Source of the DNA: JAYPWI01 sp038135065
GTDB taxonomy: Bacteria; Actinomycetota; Acidimicrobiia; Acidimicrobiales; Poriferisodalaceae
Assembly: GCA_038135065.1 (NCBI GenBank)
Contig: JAYPWI010000019.1
Coordinates: 9,150-73,149 of the forward strand
DNA: 64,000 nucleotides
Direction of reading: 5' to 3'
Below, piece by piece: positions 15,512-23,589 of this stretch. Under the pieces are notes generated by a model. The model had not been told where the DNA came from. It made no database searches and saw nothing but the letters and a program-made list of their open reading frames with translations. Position numbers and translations under genes: made by a program. Numbering within the stretch: the stretch's first letter is position 1; every line of letters begins with the position of its first letter.

Positions 15512-16690
15512 TCAGACGGGCGGCCCGATGACCAGGCAACCGTTGTGGCCCCCGAAGCCGAACGAGTTCGACAGCGATGGTCCTGGTTCCCAATCGGCGG
15601 CCTCCCCGTGCACGAGATTGATCTCAGGTAGCTCGGGGTCAGGGTTGGTGAATCCGGCGGTGGGTGGGATCTTCCGGTGGGCCATCGCCAACAGCACCGC
15701 GGTGGCCTCCAACGCACCGGCCGCGCCGAGTCCGTGCCCTGTGATTCCCTTGGTCGAGGTCACGAGGGGCCCGGGCGACCCGAACAACTTGTCGATGGCG
15801 ATCGCTTCTGCAGCGTCGTTCAGGGGTGTCGACGTTCCGTGGGCATTGATGTGGGCGATGTCTGCCGCGGTGATGCCTGCGTCCTCGATAGCTAGTTGCA
15901 TGCAGCGGATAGCGCCCTGCCCACCCGGCGACGGTGCGGTGATGTGGTGGGCATCTGCGTTCGAGGCTGATCCCATGATCTCGCCGTAGATGTGGGCTCC
16001 CCGTGCGGTAGCGGAATCCCACTCCTCCAAAACCAGGGTGGCCGCCGCCTCGGCCATCATGAAGCCGTCACGGTCGCGATCAAAGGGCATCGAACGACCA
16101 GTGCTCGACAGGGCTGTCATGTTCGCGAAGCCGGCAACCCCGACTGGAGTCATGGCAGCTTCGCAGCCTCCGGTTACCACCACATCGCAGCGACCTGACT
16201 GAATGAGCCGAGCCGCGTTGCCGATGCTGTGGGTGCTGGCAGCGCATGCAGTCGTGATCGTTTCGTTCGGGCCCTGCAGGCCGAAGGTCATGGAGATCGC
16301 GGCTCCTGCCGCATTGGGCATGAGCATGGGGATCATGAAGGGGCTCACCCGCCGGGCGCCCTTTTCCATCCAGACCTTGACCTGTTCCTCGAACGTGGCC
16401 AGACCGCCTACTCCCGTCGCGTAGATGACGCCGTGACGGGCGGGGTCGCCGGTCAATTCACCCGCATCGGCCATGGCCATGACAGCTGTGGCCATCGCGA
16501 ACTGCTGGCTACGGTCGGCGCGGCGGGCCTCTTTGGGGTTTGGGTACCACTCGGTGGGGTCGAACTCGGGTATCCGGCGCTCCCCCTCCGGAGGTGCGCC
16601 GTTGAGGCCGCGCCAGTAGTCCTCGATGCCCGTGCCGGCGGTCGAGAGCACCCCGAGTCCGACGACGGCGACCCGTCGTCGGGGGCTCAC
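15512..16690 (-). CDS. fabF: FabF, beta-ketoacyl-ACP synthase II
   Basis: 392 aa condensing enzyme elongating acyl-ACP with malonyl-ACP. Catalytic Cys in TTACAASTHSIGNA, catalytic His residues in INAHGTSTPLNDAAE and KGITGHGLGAAGALE, and the glycine-rich end SNSFGFGGHNGCLV. The GTG start overlaps the acpP stop by 4 nt; last gene of the fabD-H-G-acpP-F operon. Confidence 0.96.
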   Translation of the reverse strand: MSPRRRVAVVGLGVLSTAGTGIEDYWRGLNGAPPEGERRIPEFDPTEWYPNPKEARRADRSQQFAMATAVMAMADAGELTGDPARHGVIYATGVGGLATFEEQVKVWMEKGARRVSPFMIPMLMPNAAGAAISMTFGLQGPNETITTACAASTHSIGNAARLIQSGRCDVVVTGGCEAAMTPVGVAGFANMTALSSTGRSMPFDRDRDGFMMAEAAATLVLEEWDSATARGAHIYGEIMGSASNADAHHITAPSPGGQGAIRCMQLAIEDAGITAADIAHINAHGTSTPLNDAAEAIAIDKLFGSPGPLVTSTKGITGHGLGAAGALEATAVLLAMAHRKIPPTAGFTNPDPELPEINLVHGEAADWEPGPSLSNSFGFGGHNGCLVIGPPV

Positions 16691-16920
16691 AGTTTCGACT
16701 CGACCAGGGCGACCGCGTCAGCCACCTTGGCGACGCCTTCGAGTTCTTCCTCTTCGACGCTGATGTCGAACTCCTCTTCGAGCGCCATCACCAACTCGAC
16801 CAAGTCGAGGCTGTCGGCTTCGAGGTCATCGGCGAAGCTGGCCTCCATCGTCACCTGTGACGCGTCGACCGAGAGAACCTCGACGGCGCACTTCGTGAAA
16901 CGGCTCAGGGTGTCGGACAT
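16687..16920 (-). CDS. acpP: Acyl carrier protein
   Basis: 77 aa, strongly acidic four-helix carrier. Ser37 in EADSLDLVELVMALEEEF is the 4'-phosphopantetheine site. A GAAGGAAG Shine-Dalgarno precedes the ATG. The 50-bp gap before it contains TAAACT, so it may have its own promoter in addition to read-through from fabG, fitting the high ACP demand. Confidence 0.96.
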   Translation of the reverse strand: MSDTLSRFTKCAVEVLSVDASQVTMEASFADDLEADSLDLVELVMALEEEFDISVEEEELEGVAKVADAVALVESKL

Positions 16921-16953
16921 GTTGGGGGTCTTCCTTCAGGTTGTGCTGATGCG

Positions 16954-16959
16954 AGTTTA
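16954..16959 (-). promoter_or_regulatory. -10-like box (TAAACT) upstream of acpP
   Basis: On the minus strand in the fabG-acpP gap, 33 nt before the acpP start, leaving a leader that contains the GAAGGAAG ribosome-binding site. Inferred internal promoter. Confidence 0.3.
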
Positions 16960-16970
16960 CGCAGATGTGG

Positions 16971-17693
16971 TCAATGGCCCATGCCGAGGCCACCGTCGAC
17001 GGGAATGACCGCTCCAGTGATGTACGCCGCGTCGTCCGAGGCCAGAAATGTGATGGTCGCTGCGATCTCGTGGGGCAGGGCCACCCGCCCCAACGGAACT
17101 GCGTCGGAAACACCCGCTCGCTGCTGCTCGGTGAGCTCGTTGAACATGTCGGTCTCCACCGGGCCGGGAGCTACCACGTTGGCGGTGATGGAGCGGGATC
17201 CCAACTCTCGGGCCAGCGATCGGGCCATGCCGACCAGCCCAGCCTTGCTGGCCGCATAGTTCACCTGGCCTGCGCTGCCCAGGAGCCCGACGACCGACGA
17301 CACGAAGATGAGGCGGCCCCACCGAGCACGGAGCATCGGCCGAGCTGCCCGCTTGGCCATACGAAAGGCCCCGGTGAGATTTATGTCGATCACGTCAGCG
17401 AAGTCGTCGTCGTCCATCCGGAGGACGAGCTGGTCGTTGGTGACACCGGCGTTGGCTACCAACACCTCGACCGGCCCGAGTTGGCTGTTGACCTGCTCGA
17501 ACGCAGCATCCACCTGCTCTGCGTCGGATTGGTCGCAGGCGACGGCCAGCAGTCGGTCGTCGGGACAGTCACCGCTGCGTGACGTGACCGCCACCCTGTG
17601 CCCGAGATCGGCGAACCGTTGGGCGGTTGCCAAGCCGATACCACGGCTCCCGCCGGTGACCAGCACGGTGCGCGGTTCGCCCGCTGCTGTCAT
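16971..17693 (-). CDS. fabG: FabG, 3-oxoacyl-ACP reductase
   Basis: 240 aa classical SDR reducing 3-ketoacyl-ACP with NADPH. TGGSRGIG cofactor loop, NAG motif (LVANAGVTND), catalytic Ser/Tyr/Lys in FVSSVVGLLGSAGQVNYAAS followed by K, and the PG motif VVAPGPVETDM. The ATG overlaps the fabH stop (ATGA). Pathway assignment comes from its operon position. Confidence 0.95.
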   Translation of the reverse strand: MTAAGEPRTVLVTGGSRGIGLATAQRFADLGHRVAVTSRSGDCPDDRLLAVACDQSDAEQVDAAFEQVNSQLGPVEVLVANAGVTNDQLVLRMDDDDFADVIDINLTGAFRMAKRAARPMLRARWGRLIFVSSVVGLLGSAGQVNYAASKAGLVGMARSLARELGSRSITANVVAPGPVETDMFNELTEQQRAGVSDAVPLGRVALPHEIAATITFLASDDAAYITGAVIPVDGGLGMGH

Positions 17694-18628
17694 GCCGCAC
17701 CCCAGTCGAGCACCATCGATGCGGAACTCATGCCGGCGCCGAATCCGACGAGGAGGACCTTGTCGCCATCGTTGATCCGACCCTGCTGCAGGGCGTCGTC
17801 GAGGGCCAGCGGGATGGAAGCCGAACTGGTGTTGCCGGTGCGGTGGATCACCATCGCGGTTTTCTCGTAGGGAATGCCGAGCCGCTTGCACGAGGCCTCG
17901 ACGATACGGACGTTGGCCTGGTGCGGGATGACGACGTCGACATCGTCGGTCCCGAGACCGGCCATGGCGAGGGAATGACGGGCCGAGGCCTCCATGACGA
18001 GCACAGCCTGACGAAACACGGCCTTGCCGTTCATGATGAGCTTGCCGTCGAAATCGCAATACAGCGCATCCTCGAGCTTGCCGTCGCTGGAGACGTGCCA
18101 CCCGAGGAGCTCGCCGGTCCCCGGTGTGCGTTCGACCACGGCGGCGCCTGCCCCGTCGGCGAAAAGGATGCAGGTGCCACGATCGGTCCAGTCGGTGATC
18201 CTCGACAGTGTCTCGGCCCCGATGACGAGCACACGCTCGTGGCCGAGCCCGATGTAGCCATGGGCAGCAATCAAGCCATACATGAAGCCTGAACAGGCTG
18301 CGTTCACGTCCATCGCCCCGCACTCGATCCCCAGCATCTCCTGGACCGTGGACGCAGTGGCCGGCACCCGCCGGTCGGGGGTGGTGGTTGCCAGAATCAA
18401 CATGTCGATGCTGGCCGGGTCGATGCCCGATCGTTCGATGGCCTGGCGACCAGCATCAGCGGCCAAGCCGGCGGTGGTTCCCCCGACGTGGCGTTGATGG
18501 ATCCCGGTGCGGTCGATGATCCAATCGTTTGCAGTGTCCACCGTCTTGGCGAGGTCGTCGTTGGTCACGATCCGGTCGGGTAGCGCTGTGCCCACTCCGC
18601 GAATCCGAGCTCCGGAGAACGAATGCAT
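17690..18628 (-). CDS. fabH: FabH, beta-ketoacyl-ACP synthase III
   Basis: 312 aa initiating condensing enzyme. Catalytic Cys in DVNAACSGFMYGL, His in VIPHQANVRI and Asn in HRTGNTSSASIPLAL form the triad. ATG 18628 is chosen because a strong GGGAGGAGG lies 4-12 nt upstream; in-frame ATGs at 18661 and upstream would overlap fabD. Uses acyl-CoA primers, possibly branched ones, but specificity cannot be read. Confidence 0.96.
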   Translation of the reverse strand: MHSFSGARIRGVGTALPDRIVTNDDLAKTVDTANDWIIDRTGIHQRHVGGTTAGLAADAGRQAIERSGIDPASIDMLILATTTPDRRVPATASTVQEMLGIECGAMDVNAACSGFMYGLIAAHGYIGLGHERVLVIGAETLSRITDWTDRGTCILFADGAGAAVVERTPGTGELLGWHVSSDGKLEDALYCDFDGKLIMNGKAVFRQAVLVMEASARHSLAMAGLGTDDVDVVIPHQANVRIVEASCKRLGIPYEKTAMVIHRTGNTSSASIPLALDDALQQGRINDGDKVLLVGFGAGMSSASMVLDWGAA

Positions 18629-18642
18629 CCTGCCTCCTCCCG

Positions 18643-19818
18643 TCATGACGTTCGCAGCCATACCACGGGCTGGCGGGAGGTGACTCGTTCGCCCTCGACC
18701 GCCATGATTCCCATGACCCGCCCAGCGAAGGGGGAGCGGACCTCCTCGCCGTTCACGGTGCCGACTACATCGCCGACTTCGAGTGCCGAATCTTCGACCA
18801 GATTTCCGGCTGGGGTGAATAATCCGGCGCAGGGGCTCACCACCAGGCGCTCGGTCACGTAGAGGTTTTCACCGTCGGCAGAGACCGGGCTGCCGTCGCT
18901 TGCCTCGGCCACCGATGACAGAAGGCTGTCCAAGTCGCCCGGTGTCGCAACACTGACCGTGCGCGAACCCTTGATAGTCCGTTTGGCCATGCCGGTCAGC
19001 ACCGTGCCTGGGCCCAGCTCGACGAACGTGGTGACGCCAGCTTCGTCCAGGGTGTACAGGCTTCGTCGCCACTGCACCGGGCTGCACAGCTGGCTGGCCA
19101 GAAGTTGATGCCATTCGTTCTCGTCGTTGCGGGCAACGGCATCGACGTTGGCCACGATGGGCACACCGGGGGCCCGAATGTCCACGTCCGAGAGCGCCTT
19201 GCGCAGACGTTCGCGGGCAGGCGCCATGAATGGTGTGTGGAAGGCGCCGCCTACGGGCAAGGCCATGGCTCGCTTGGCCCCGAGTTGTTTCGCCTCGGCG
19301 CCCGCTGCTTCGACGGCGTCGGGGGCGCCCGCGATCACCACCTGGCCTGGGGCGTTGAAATTGGCGACCCACACGTCGCCATCGATCCGGGCACATGCCG
19401 TGCCGACCAAGTCATCGTCCAGCCCGAGTACGGCGGCCATGGTCCCGGAGCGTTCTTCCGCTGCCACCTGCATCGCCTCGCCTCGTTCGGCGACCAGGCG
19501 AACCGCGTCGTCGAAGGCGAGGGCGCCGGCAGCACACAGGGCGCTGTACTCCCCGAGGCTGTGGCCGGCGGCGAAGTTGGGCACCACGCCGGTCCGCTCG
19601 ACTGCGTCGAGGACCACCATCGACAGGACGAAGGTCGACAATTGACTATTGCGGGTGTGCTTCAGCTCGTCGGCGTCGGCGTTCAGGAGCAGATCGGCAA
19701 CGCTCCGGCCGACTGCCTCGGAGGCTTCGTCGACCAGTTCCCACGAGGCATGGTGCTGCCAGGAGGAACCCATCGCCGGTTGTTGTGACCCCTGGCCGGG
19801 GAAAGTGAACGCAAGCAC
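18643..19818 (-). CDS. fabD: FabD, malonyl-CoA:ACP transacylase with a C-terminal biotinyl/lipoyl-like domain
   Basis: 391 aa from the GTG at 19818, preceded by CTGGAGG. Residues ~1-300 are a standard transacylase: FTFPGQGSQ at the N-terminus, nucleophile GHSLGEYSAL, and GGAFHTPFMAPA with the catalytic His. Residues ~315-391 are extra and look like a beta-barrel of the biotinyl/lipoyl type (VVSPCAGLFTP, GDVVGTVNGEEVRSPFAGRV, GERVTSRQPVVWL), with no modifiable MKM-type lysine. Normal FabD is ~310 aa. First gene of the fab operon. Confidence 0.93.
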   Translation of the reverse strand: MLAFTFPGQGSQQPAMGSSWQHHASWELVDEASEAVGRSVADLLLNADADELKHTRNSQLSTFVLSMVVLDAVERTGVVPNFAAGHSLGEYSALCAAGALAFDDAVRLVAERGEAMQVAAEERSGTMAAVLGLDDDLVGTACARIDGDVWVANFNAPGQVVIAGAPDAVEAAGAEAKQLGAKRAMALPVGGAFHTPFMAPARERLRKALSDVDIRAPGVPIVANVDAVARNDENEWHQLLASQLCSPVQWRRSLYTLDEAGVTTFVELGPGTVLTGMAKRTIKGSRTVSVATPGDLDSLLSSVAEASDGSPVSADGENLYVTERLVVSPCAGLFTPAGNLVEDSALEVGDVVGTVNGEEVRSPFAGRVMGIMAVEGERVTSRQPVVWLRTS

Positions 19819-19887
19819 TCGGCCTCCAGCGTCAGACCCGGCTGGTCGGGGACCCCCGGGGCGATTCCGAGAGTTTCGACCTGCTGA

Positions 19888-19899
19888 GCAACGTGTTGC
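19888..19899. promoter_or_regulatory. Inverted repeat GCAAC-GT-GTTGC upstream of fabD
   Basis: Perfect 5-bp arms with a 2-bp spacer, 70 bp upstream of the fabD start. A candidate operator for a fatty-acid regulator; no such regulator is encoded nearby. Could be chance. Confidence 0.25.
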
Positions 19900-19916
19900 A
19901 AAAATGTGACGTCCCT

Positions 19917-19937
19917 CCACCGTACGCCGTTCGGTGG
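19917..19937. other. Hairpin CCACCG/CGGTGG between fab operon and tRNA-Leu
   Basis: Six-bp perfect stem with a 9-nt loop, no T-run on either strand. Lies in the shared upstream region of the fab operon and the tRNA. Function unknown: could be an operator or part of the fab leader. Confidence 0.25.
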
Positions 19938-19983
19938 TGCATCTGCGGCAATCGCTCGCTCGGCCGCTAATCTGACGGCGGCG

Positions 19984-20069
19984 GCCCGGGTGGTGGAACG
20001 GCAGACACGGGGGACTCAAAATCCTCTGCTCGCAAGAGCGTGCGGGTTCAAATCCCGCCCCGGGCACCA
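19984..20069 (+). tRNA. tRNA-Leu(CAA)
   Basis: Complete class II cloverleaf: acceptor GCCCGGG/CCCGGGC, anticodon stem GGGGA/TCCTC with loop CTCAAAA (anticodon CAA, reads UUG), long variable arm with stem GCTC/GAGC, T-loop TTCAAAT, discriminator A and an encoded CCA at 20067-20069. Confidence 0.95.
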
Positions 20070-20209
20070 CGATCGAGCGACCGAGCTCGCGTTCGTGCGT
20101 TTGAGCGTTTGAGCGACGCCTCTTGCGAGTTCGTCGTTGACCCGCTCAGATTCGGGTGGCACACGCCGATGGAACCGGCAATGCTCGCAGAGGTGCAAGG
20201 TCGTACACG

Positions 20210-21706
20210 TTGACGGAGACTGGGAGCCCTGAGGGGCACACTGAGAACTCCGCAACTGGACGGGCCGCAGCTGCCGGCGTCCGCTGGATGATGGGCTCGC
20301 AGCTTTTTGCGCAGTTCGTGGCGACCGGCATGAACATCGCCCTGGCCTGGGTGTTGACCCGCGGCGACATCGGCCTCATGGCGGTAGCAACGGTCGTGAC
20401 CGCGCTGGTCGACGAGCTGACGAACCTGGGTACTGGGCAAGCGGTCATCCAACGGCAAGAGCTCAATCGTCGAACGATCGACGCTGTGTTTTCGCTCAAC
20501 CTCCTGATCGGTTGCAGTCTTGCCGGCGCGATTTTCGTCTTTTCGGACCAGCTAGCAGTCCTGGCAGGCGGTAGCAGCGCTGCCGCTGCGTCTTCCCTGC
20601 TCGAGATCTTGGCGTTCAGCGTTGCTGTGAAATCGCTGGCCATCGTGCACCTGGCACTCCTTCGAAGGAATCTGAGATTCGCAGCGCTGGGCATCATCAG
20701 AATCGTCGGTTCGCTTACTCATCTGGCGGTGACGCTCTCCTGCGCCCTCGCCGGTTTCGGAGCGGCCTCGATGGCCTACGGTTCTCTCACCGGCAGTCTG
20801 ATCGCATTCTGTGGGGCGACCCTGGTGTCGCGTCAGCCTGTTCGGTTGCGCTTGAGGCGCGGCGAGTTGGCCCCGATCTTCGGCTTCAGCGCCAACCTCA
20901 CCCTCTCCAATCTGTTCGGTTTCTTCACCCGAAACATCGACAGGTCTCTGGTGGCGCGCATGCTGGGGCTGCAGGCGGCCGGGGTCTACCAGGTCGGGGT
21001 TCGCACACTCCGCACGCCGATCGTCACCCTGACGTCGACGGTCAACGGCGTGCTGATGCCCATCCTGGCTCGGCTTCAGCACGACCCCGAAGAGCAGGGT
21101 CGGCGGTTCCTTCAGGCGACGGCTGGGATGGCCTTGCTCGTCTTTCCGGCGATGACGGGCCTAGCGATCGTCGCAGATCACCTCGTGGCGGTCATTCTCT
21201 CGGCGGAGTGGGCCGACGCAGGGAGCGTCATTGCGTGGATGGCGCTGGTGGGGATGCTCAGGACCGTCGCCGGACTCATGGGGCCGATGGTGACCGCCAA
21301 TGGTCGGACTGGCGTGCAACTCGGGCTCAACGTGTTGATCGGCTCGGCTCTCATCGCCAGCTATTTCGTGACGACTCGTATCTCTCTGGACGCAGTGGTG
21401 ATCGGAATCCTCGTGGTCCACGTGCTCGTGGTCCCGATACAGCTCAGCATCGTGTTACGGATGAGCGGGATCGGCTGGGCTGACTACGTGCGGGCGCTGG
21501 CTCCGGCGCTGGGTGTGGCGGTCGTGACGAGCCTGATGGCTGGCGGCACCGAATGGGTGCTGCAGGACGCTGCGTCGGACCTCGTCACCCTTGTGGCGAG
21601 CGTGCTCGCCGGGGCGGGGGTAGGCCTCGTCGTGGTCCTCGTTTTCAAGCCCAGCGGATTCCGCGAACTTGCCGTCATCGCAGGGCGGCGGATCGGTCGC
21701 TCCTAG
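20210..21706 (+). CDS. Polysaccharide/lipid-linked oligosaccharide flippase (PST/MOP superfamily)
   Basis: About 498 aa with 12-14 predicted membrane helices. The N-terminal helix pair (WMMGSQLFAQFVATGMNIAL), RGDIGLMAVATVVTALVDEL and NIDRSLVARMLGLQAAGVYQ in mid-protein are typical of Wzx-like polysaccharide exporters. The start is uncertain: TTG 20210 is preferred by length, GTG 20156 is possible. No glycosyltransferases or polymerase are nearby, which is unusual for a Wzx gene. It lies 140 bp after tRNA-Leu, a common entry point for acquired genes. Confidence 0.8.
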   Translation: MTETGSPEGHTENSATGRAAAAGVRWMMGSQLFAQFVATGMNIALAWVLTRGDIGLMAVATVVTALVDELTNLGTGQAVIQRQELNRRTIDAVFSLNLLIGCSLAGAIFVFSDQLAVLAGGSSAAAASSLLEILAFSVAVKSLAIVHLALLRRNLRFAALGIIRIVGSLTHLAVTLSCALAGFGAASMAYGSLTGSLIAFCGATLVSRQPVRLRLRRGELAPIFGFSANLTLSNLFGFFTRNIDRSLVARMLGLQAAGVYQVGVRTLRTPIVTLTSTVNGVLMPILARLQHDPEEQGRRFLQATAGMALLVFPAMTGLAIVADHLVAVILSAEWADAGSVIAWMALVGMLRTVAGLMGPMVTANGRTGVQLGLNVLIGSALIASYFVTTRISLDAVVIGILVVHVLVVPIQLSIVLRMSGIGWADYVRALAPALGVAVVTSLMAGGTEWVLQDAASDLVTLVASVLAGAGVGLVVVLVFKPSGFRELAVIAGRRIGRS

Positions 21707-21709
21707 TCT
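21704..21709 (+). promoter_or_regulatory. -10-like box (TAGTCT) of the SDR gene
   Basis: Starts in the flippase stop codon and ends 7 nt before the GTG at 21717. Leaderless geometry; inferred. Confidence 0.35.
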
Positions 21710-21716
21710 GCAGTCC

Positions 21717-22622
21717 GTGACGGAACTCGATGGCGCACCGCAGGACCCCTACCGCAGCTACTCCGACAACGAACTCGCCCAGCTCGAGCATGGGTTTCGC
21801 CCGGACCTGTTTGCCGGCCAGGTAGTGCTCGTCACCGGGGGAGCGGGCGGTATCGGTCGCTCGATCTGTGTATTGCTCGGTCGCCTGGGCGCAACTGTGG
21901 TGACCTGCGGCCGCAGCGCCGACAAGCTGGCGGAGGTCACGGCGATGTTGGGTCGTCACGGGATCGATTGCTGGTCGGAGAGCCTGACGATCCGCGATCC
22001 CGAGCGCGTTGCGGCCTTCGTGGAGCGCATCTTCGAGCGGAATGGTGGCCTCGATCTCGTGGTCAACAACGCGGGCGGGCAGTTCCCTGCTCCCGCAGTC
22101 GACATCACGCCGAAGGGCTGGGCCGCCGTCGTCGAAACCAACCTCTACGGCACGTGGTACACGATGCAAGCGGCGGCCCGGGCCTGGATCGCTCGAAACC
22201 TGCCGGGCAGCATCGTCAACATCGGCACCATCACAGGGCGGGCCAGTGTCGGCATTGCGCACACCGCAGCGGCCCGCGCGGGCGCCCAGGCTCTCGCTGC
22301 GTCACTGAGCGTGGAATGGGCGCCGCACCGGATCCGGGTCAATACCGTCGCAGTCGGGGTGGTGCGAAGTCCGGGGCTCGTCAACTATCCACCCGAGGCT
22401 CGGCCTTCCTTCGATCACAATCCGCAGCGTCGACTCGGTGACGTGCACGATGTCGCCCAAGCGGTGGCCTACCTGGGCTCGCCGACCCTCTCGGGTTTCG
22501 TGACCGGGGACGTGATGCACGTCGCAGGTGGCGAGCAGATCTGGGGCGAGTACTGGGCGTTGGGTAAGCCGCAGTGGTTCCGGGTGGACGAGGGCGCATC
22601 GCAATCGGATCAGGAGTCTTGA
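21717..22622 (+). CDS. SDR oxidoreductase of the citronellol-dehydrogenase / dienoyl-CoA reductase-like type
   Basis: 301 aa. The Rossmann core VTGGAGGIGRSICV and NNAGGQFPAP are intact, but the usual YxxxK is replaced by HTAAAR in AHTAAARAGAQALAAS. The surrounding text and the later RSPGLVNYPPEA match a bacterial subgroup related to citronellol/citronellal dehydrogenases and peroxisomal dienoyl-CoA reductases, in which the Tyr is characteristically absent. It probably acts on an unsaturated acyl or isoprenoid substrate; this is inference from the family. Confidence 0.82.
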   Translation: MTELDGAPQDPYRSYSDNELAQLEHGFRPDLFAGQVVLVTGGAGGIGRSICVLLGRLGATVVTCGRSADKLAEVTAMLGRHGIDCWSESLTIRDPERVAAFVERIFERNGGLDLVVNNAGGQFPAPAVDITPKGWAAVVETNLYGTWYTMQAAARAWIARNLPGSIVNIGTITGRASVGIAHTAAARAGAQALAASLSVEWAPHRIRVNTVAVGVVRSPGLVNYPPEARPSFDHNPQRRLGDVHDVAQAVAYLGSPTLSGFVTGDVMHVAGGEQIWGEYWALGKPQWFRVDEGASQSDQES

Positions 22623-22629
22623 CACCGGC

Positions 22630-23121
22630 CTAGCGACGATCGGCGTAGCGCTCCTCGAACCCACTGACCGCGTCGAGGTCGAGAGAGCGACAGCGCTGTT
22701 TGGTCAGATGAGCTGTCATGACAACGGGCACCTCGAGTTCAGGATTGGGGGCCAGCCGGGCACCGTTGGGAAGGTTCGTACCCACCTCGAGGACCACCTC
22801 GTGGGGCACTCGGCTCGGATCGAACTGAACGAGGACGTAGCCGCCTTCCAGGACACCGGTCTGCTCGGGTCCGGTCAGCGGCCTGTCGAGAACGGCGGGA
22901 GGGTCCCAGACCACATGGGGACCCGACGTGGGCGGATCACTCAGGTACTCCACGTCCGCCCCGGCCAGGACATGAAGAGAGGCGTCCGCAGCGAGGGGCT
23001 CACTGAAGGCGGGGTCGCACACGCCTATCGGGTCGTCGCTGCCACATGCGACCCCTAGCGCGCTGGCGATGAGCAGGCTCGCCAGCACGAAGCCGCGGAA
23101 AGAGGTCGAGTAGCGTGCCAC
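22630..23121 (-). CDS. DUF3105-like secreted lipoprotein
   Basis: 163 aa from GTG 23121. Residues 1-28 look like a lipoprotein signal (LASLLIASALGVACGSDD). The motif VEYLSDPPTSGPHVVWDPP is the hallmark of DUF3105, followed by conserved His and Gly positions (VLEGGYVLVQFDPSRVPHEV). Function unknown. The start is uncertain because a divergent gene begins 3 bp away; a later in-frame GTG would shorten the signal peptide too much. Confidence 0.65.
   Translation of the reverse strand: MARYSTSFRGFVLASLLIASALGVACGSDDPIGVCDPAFSEPLAADASLHVLAGADVEYLSDPPTSGPHVVWDPPAVLDRPLTGPEQTGVLEGGYVLVQFDPSRVPHEVVLEVGTNLPNGARLAPNPELEVPVVMTAHLTKQRCRSLDLDAVSGFEERYADRR
23111..23116 (+). promoter_or_regulatory. -10-like box (TAGCGT) of the coiled-coil protein gene
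   Basis: Ends 8 nt before the GTG at 23125 and lies inside the divergent lipoprotein gene. Inferred leaderless promoter. Confidence 0.3.
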
Positions 23122-23124
23122 GAC

Positions 23125-23430
23125 GTGGGTGCCCGATCGGTAGAACGGCAACTCAGGCGAGTTGCCCGCAGGCTTGCGAAGGTACGCGAAGAACTCGAGG
23201 TCGCCGAACTTCACCGAGCTCACTTGGGCGACGATGCCGATGACGCTGCCGCCCGGGCGCTCGGCGGCGAGGCCCAGTTGGCGGCCCGGGACCACCGGGC
23301 AGCCGAGCGCCACGAAGATGTGGCAAGGGCATATCACCTGCGACTCCAGACAGAAATGAGGCAGCTGGAAGAGGCGCAGGACCGGCTCCTCGACGAGTTG
23401 ACGTCCATCCGCCGGTCGAGTCCTCGGTAG
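23125..23430 (+). CDS. Small coiled-coil hypothetical protein
   Basis: 101 aa, almost wholly charged and helical (LRRVARRLAKVREELEVAEL, TEMRQLEEAQDRLLDELTS), with heptad-like spacing of Leu and Val indicating a coiled coil. No enzymatic motif. Similar short proteins occur next to ANTAR regulators in some actinobacteria as I recall them, and this one precedes the ANTAR regulator here, so a functional link is possible but unproven. Confidence 0.6.
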   Translation: MGARSVERQLRRVARRLAKVREELEVAELHRAHLGDDADDAAARALGGEAQLAARDHRAAERHEDVARAYHLRLQTEMRQLEEAQDRLLDELTSIRRSSPR

Positions 23431-23495
23431 TGCGCTGCCCTCCGGGCGCTAGAGTGGGGACCCGATTCGCCGCTGGCCGGAGCGGGGTGAGCGAT

Positions 23496-23537
23496 ATGGA
23501 AACCCAATCCGAACGGCCGATCGACCTCAAGACGTAG
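23496..23537 (+). CDS. Possible 13-aa leader peptide upstream of the ANTAR regulator
   Basis: ATG preceded by a purine-rich GGAGCGGGGTGAG stretch, encoding METQSERPIDLKT. A TAGAGT hexamer about 40 nt upstream could be its promoter. ANTAR regulators often act on leader RNAs, but this may equally be a chance ORF. Confidence 0.2.
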   Translation: METQSERPIDLKT

Positions 23538-23589
23538 CACCGAATCGGGCTGCGTCGCCCGCCCACCACCGGACAGCAGAGGATTTCGG

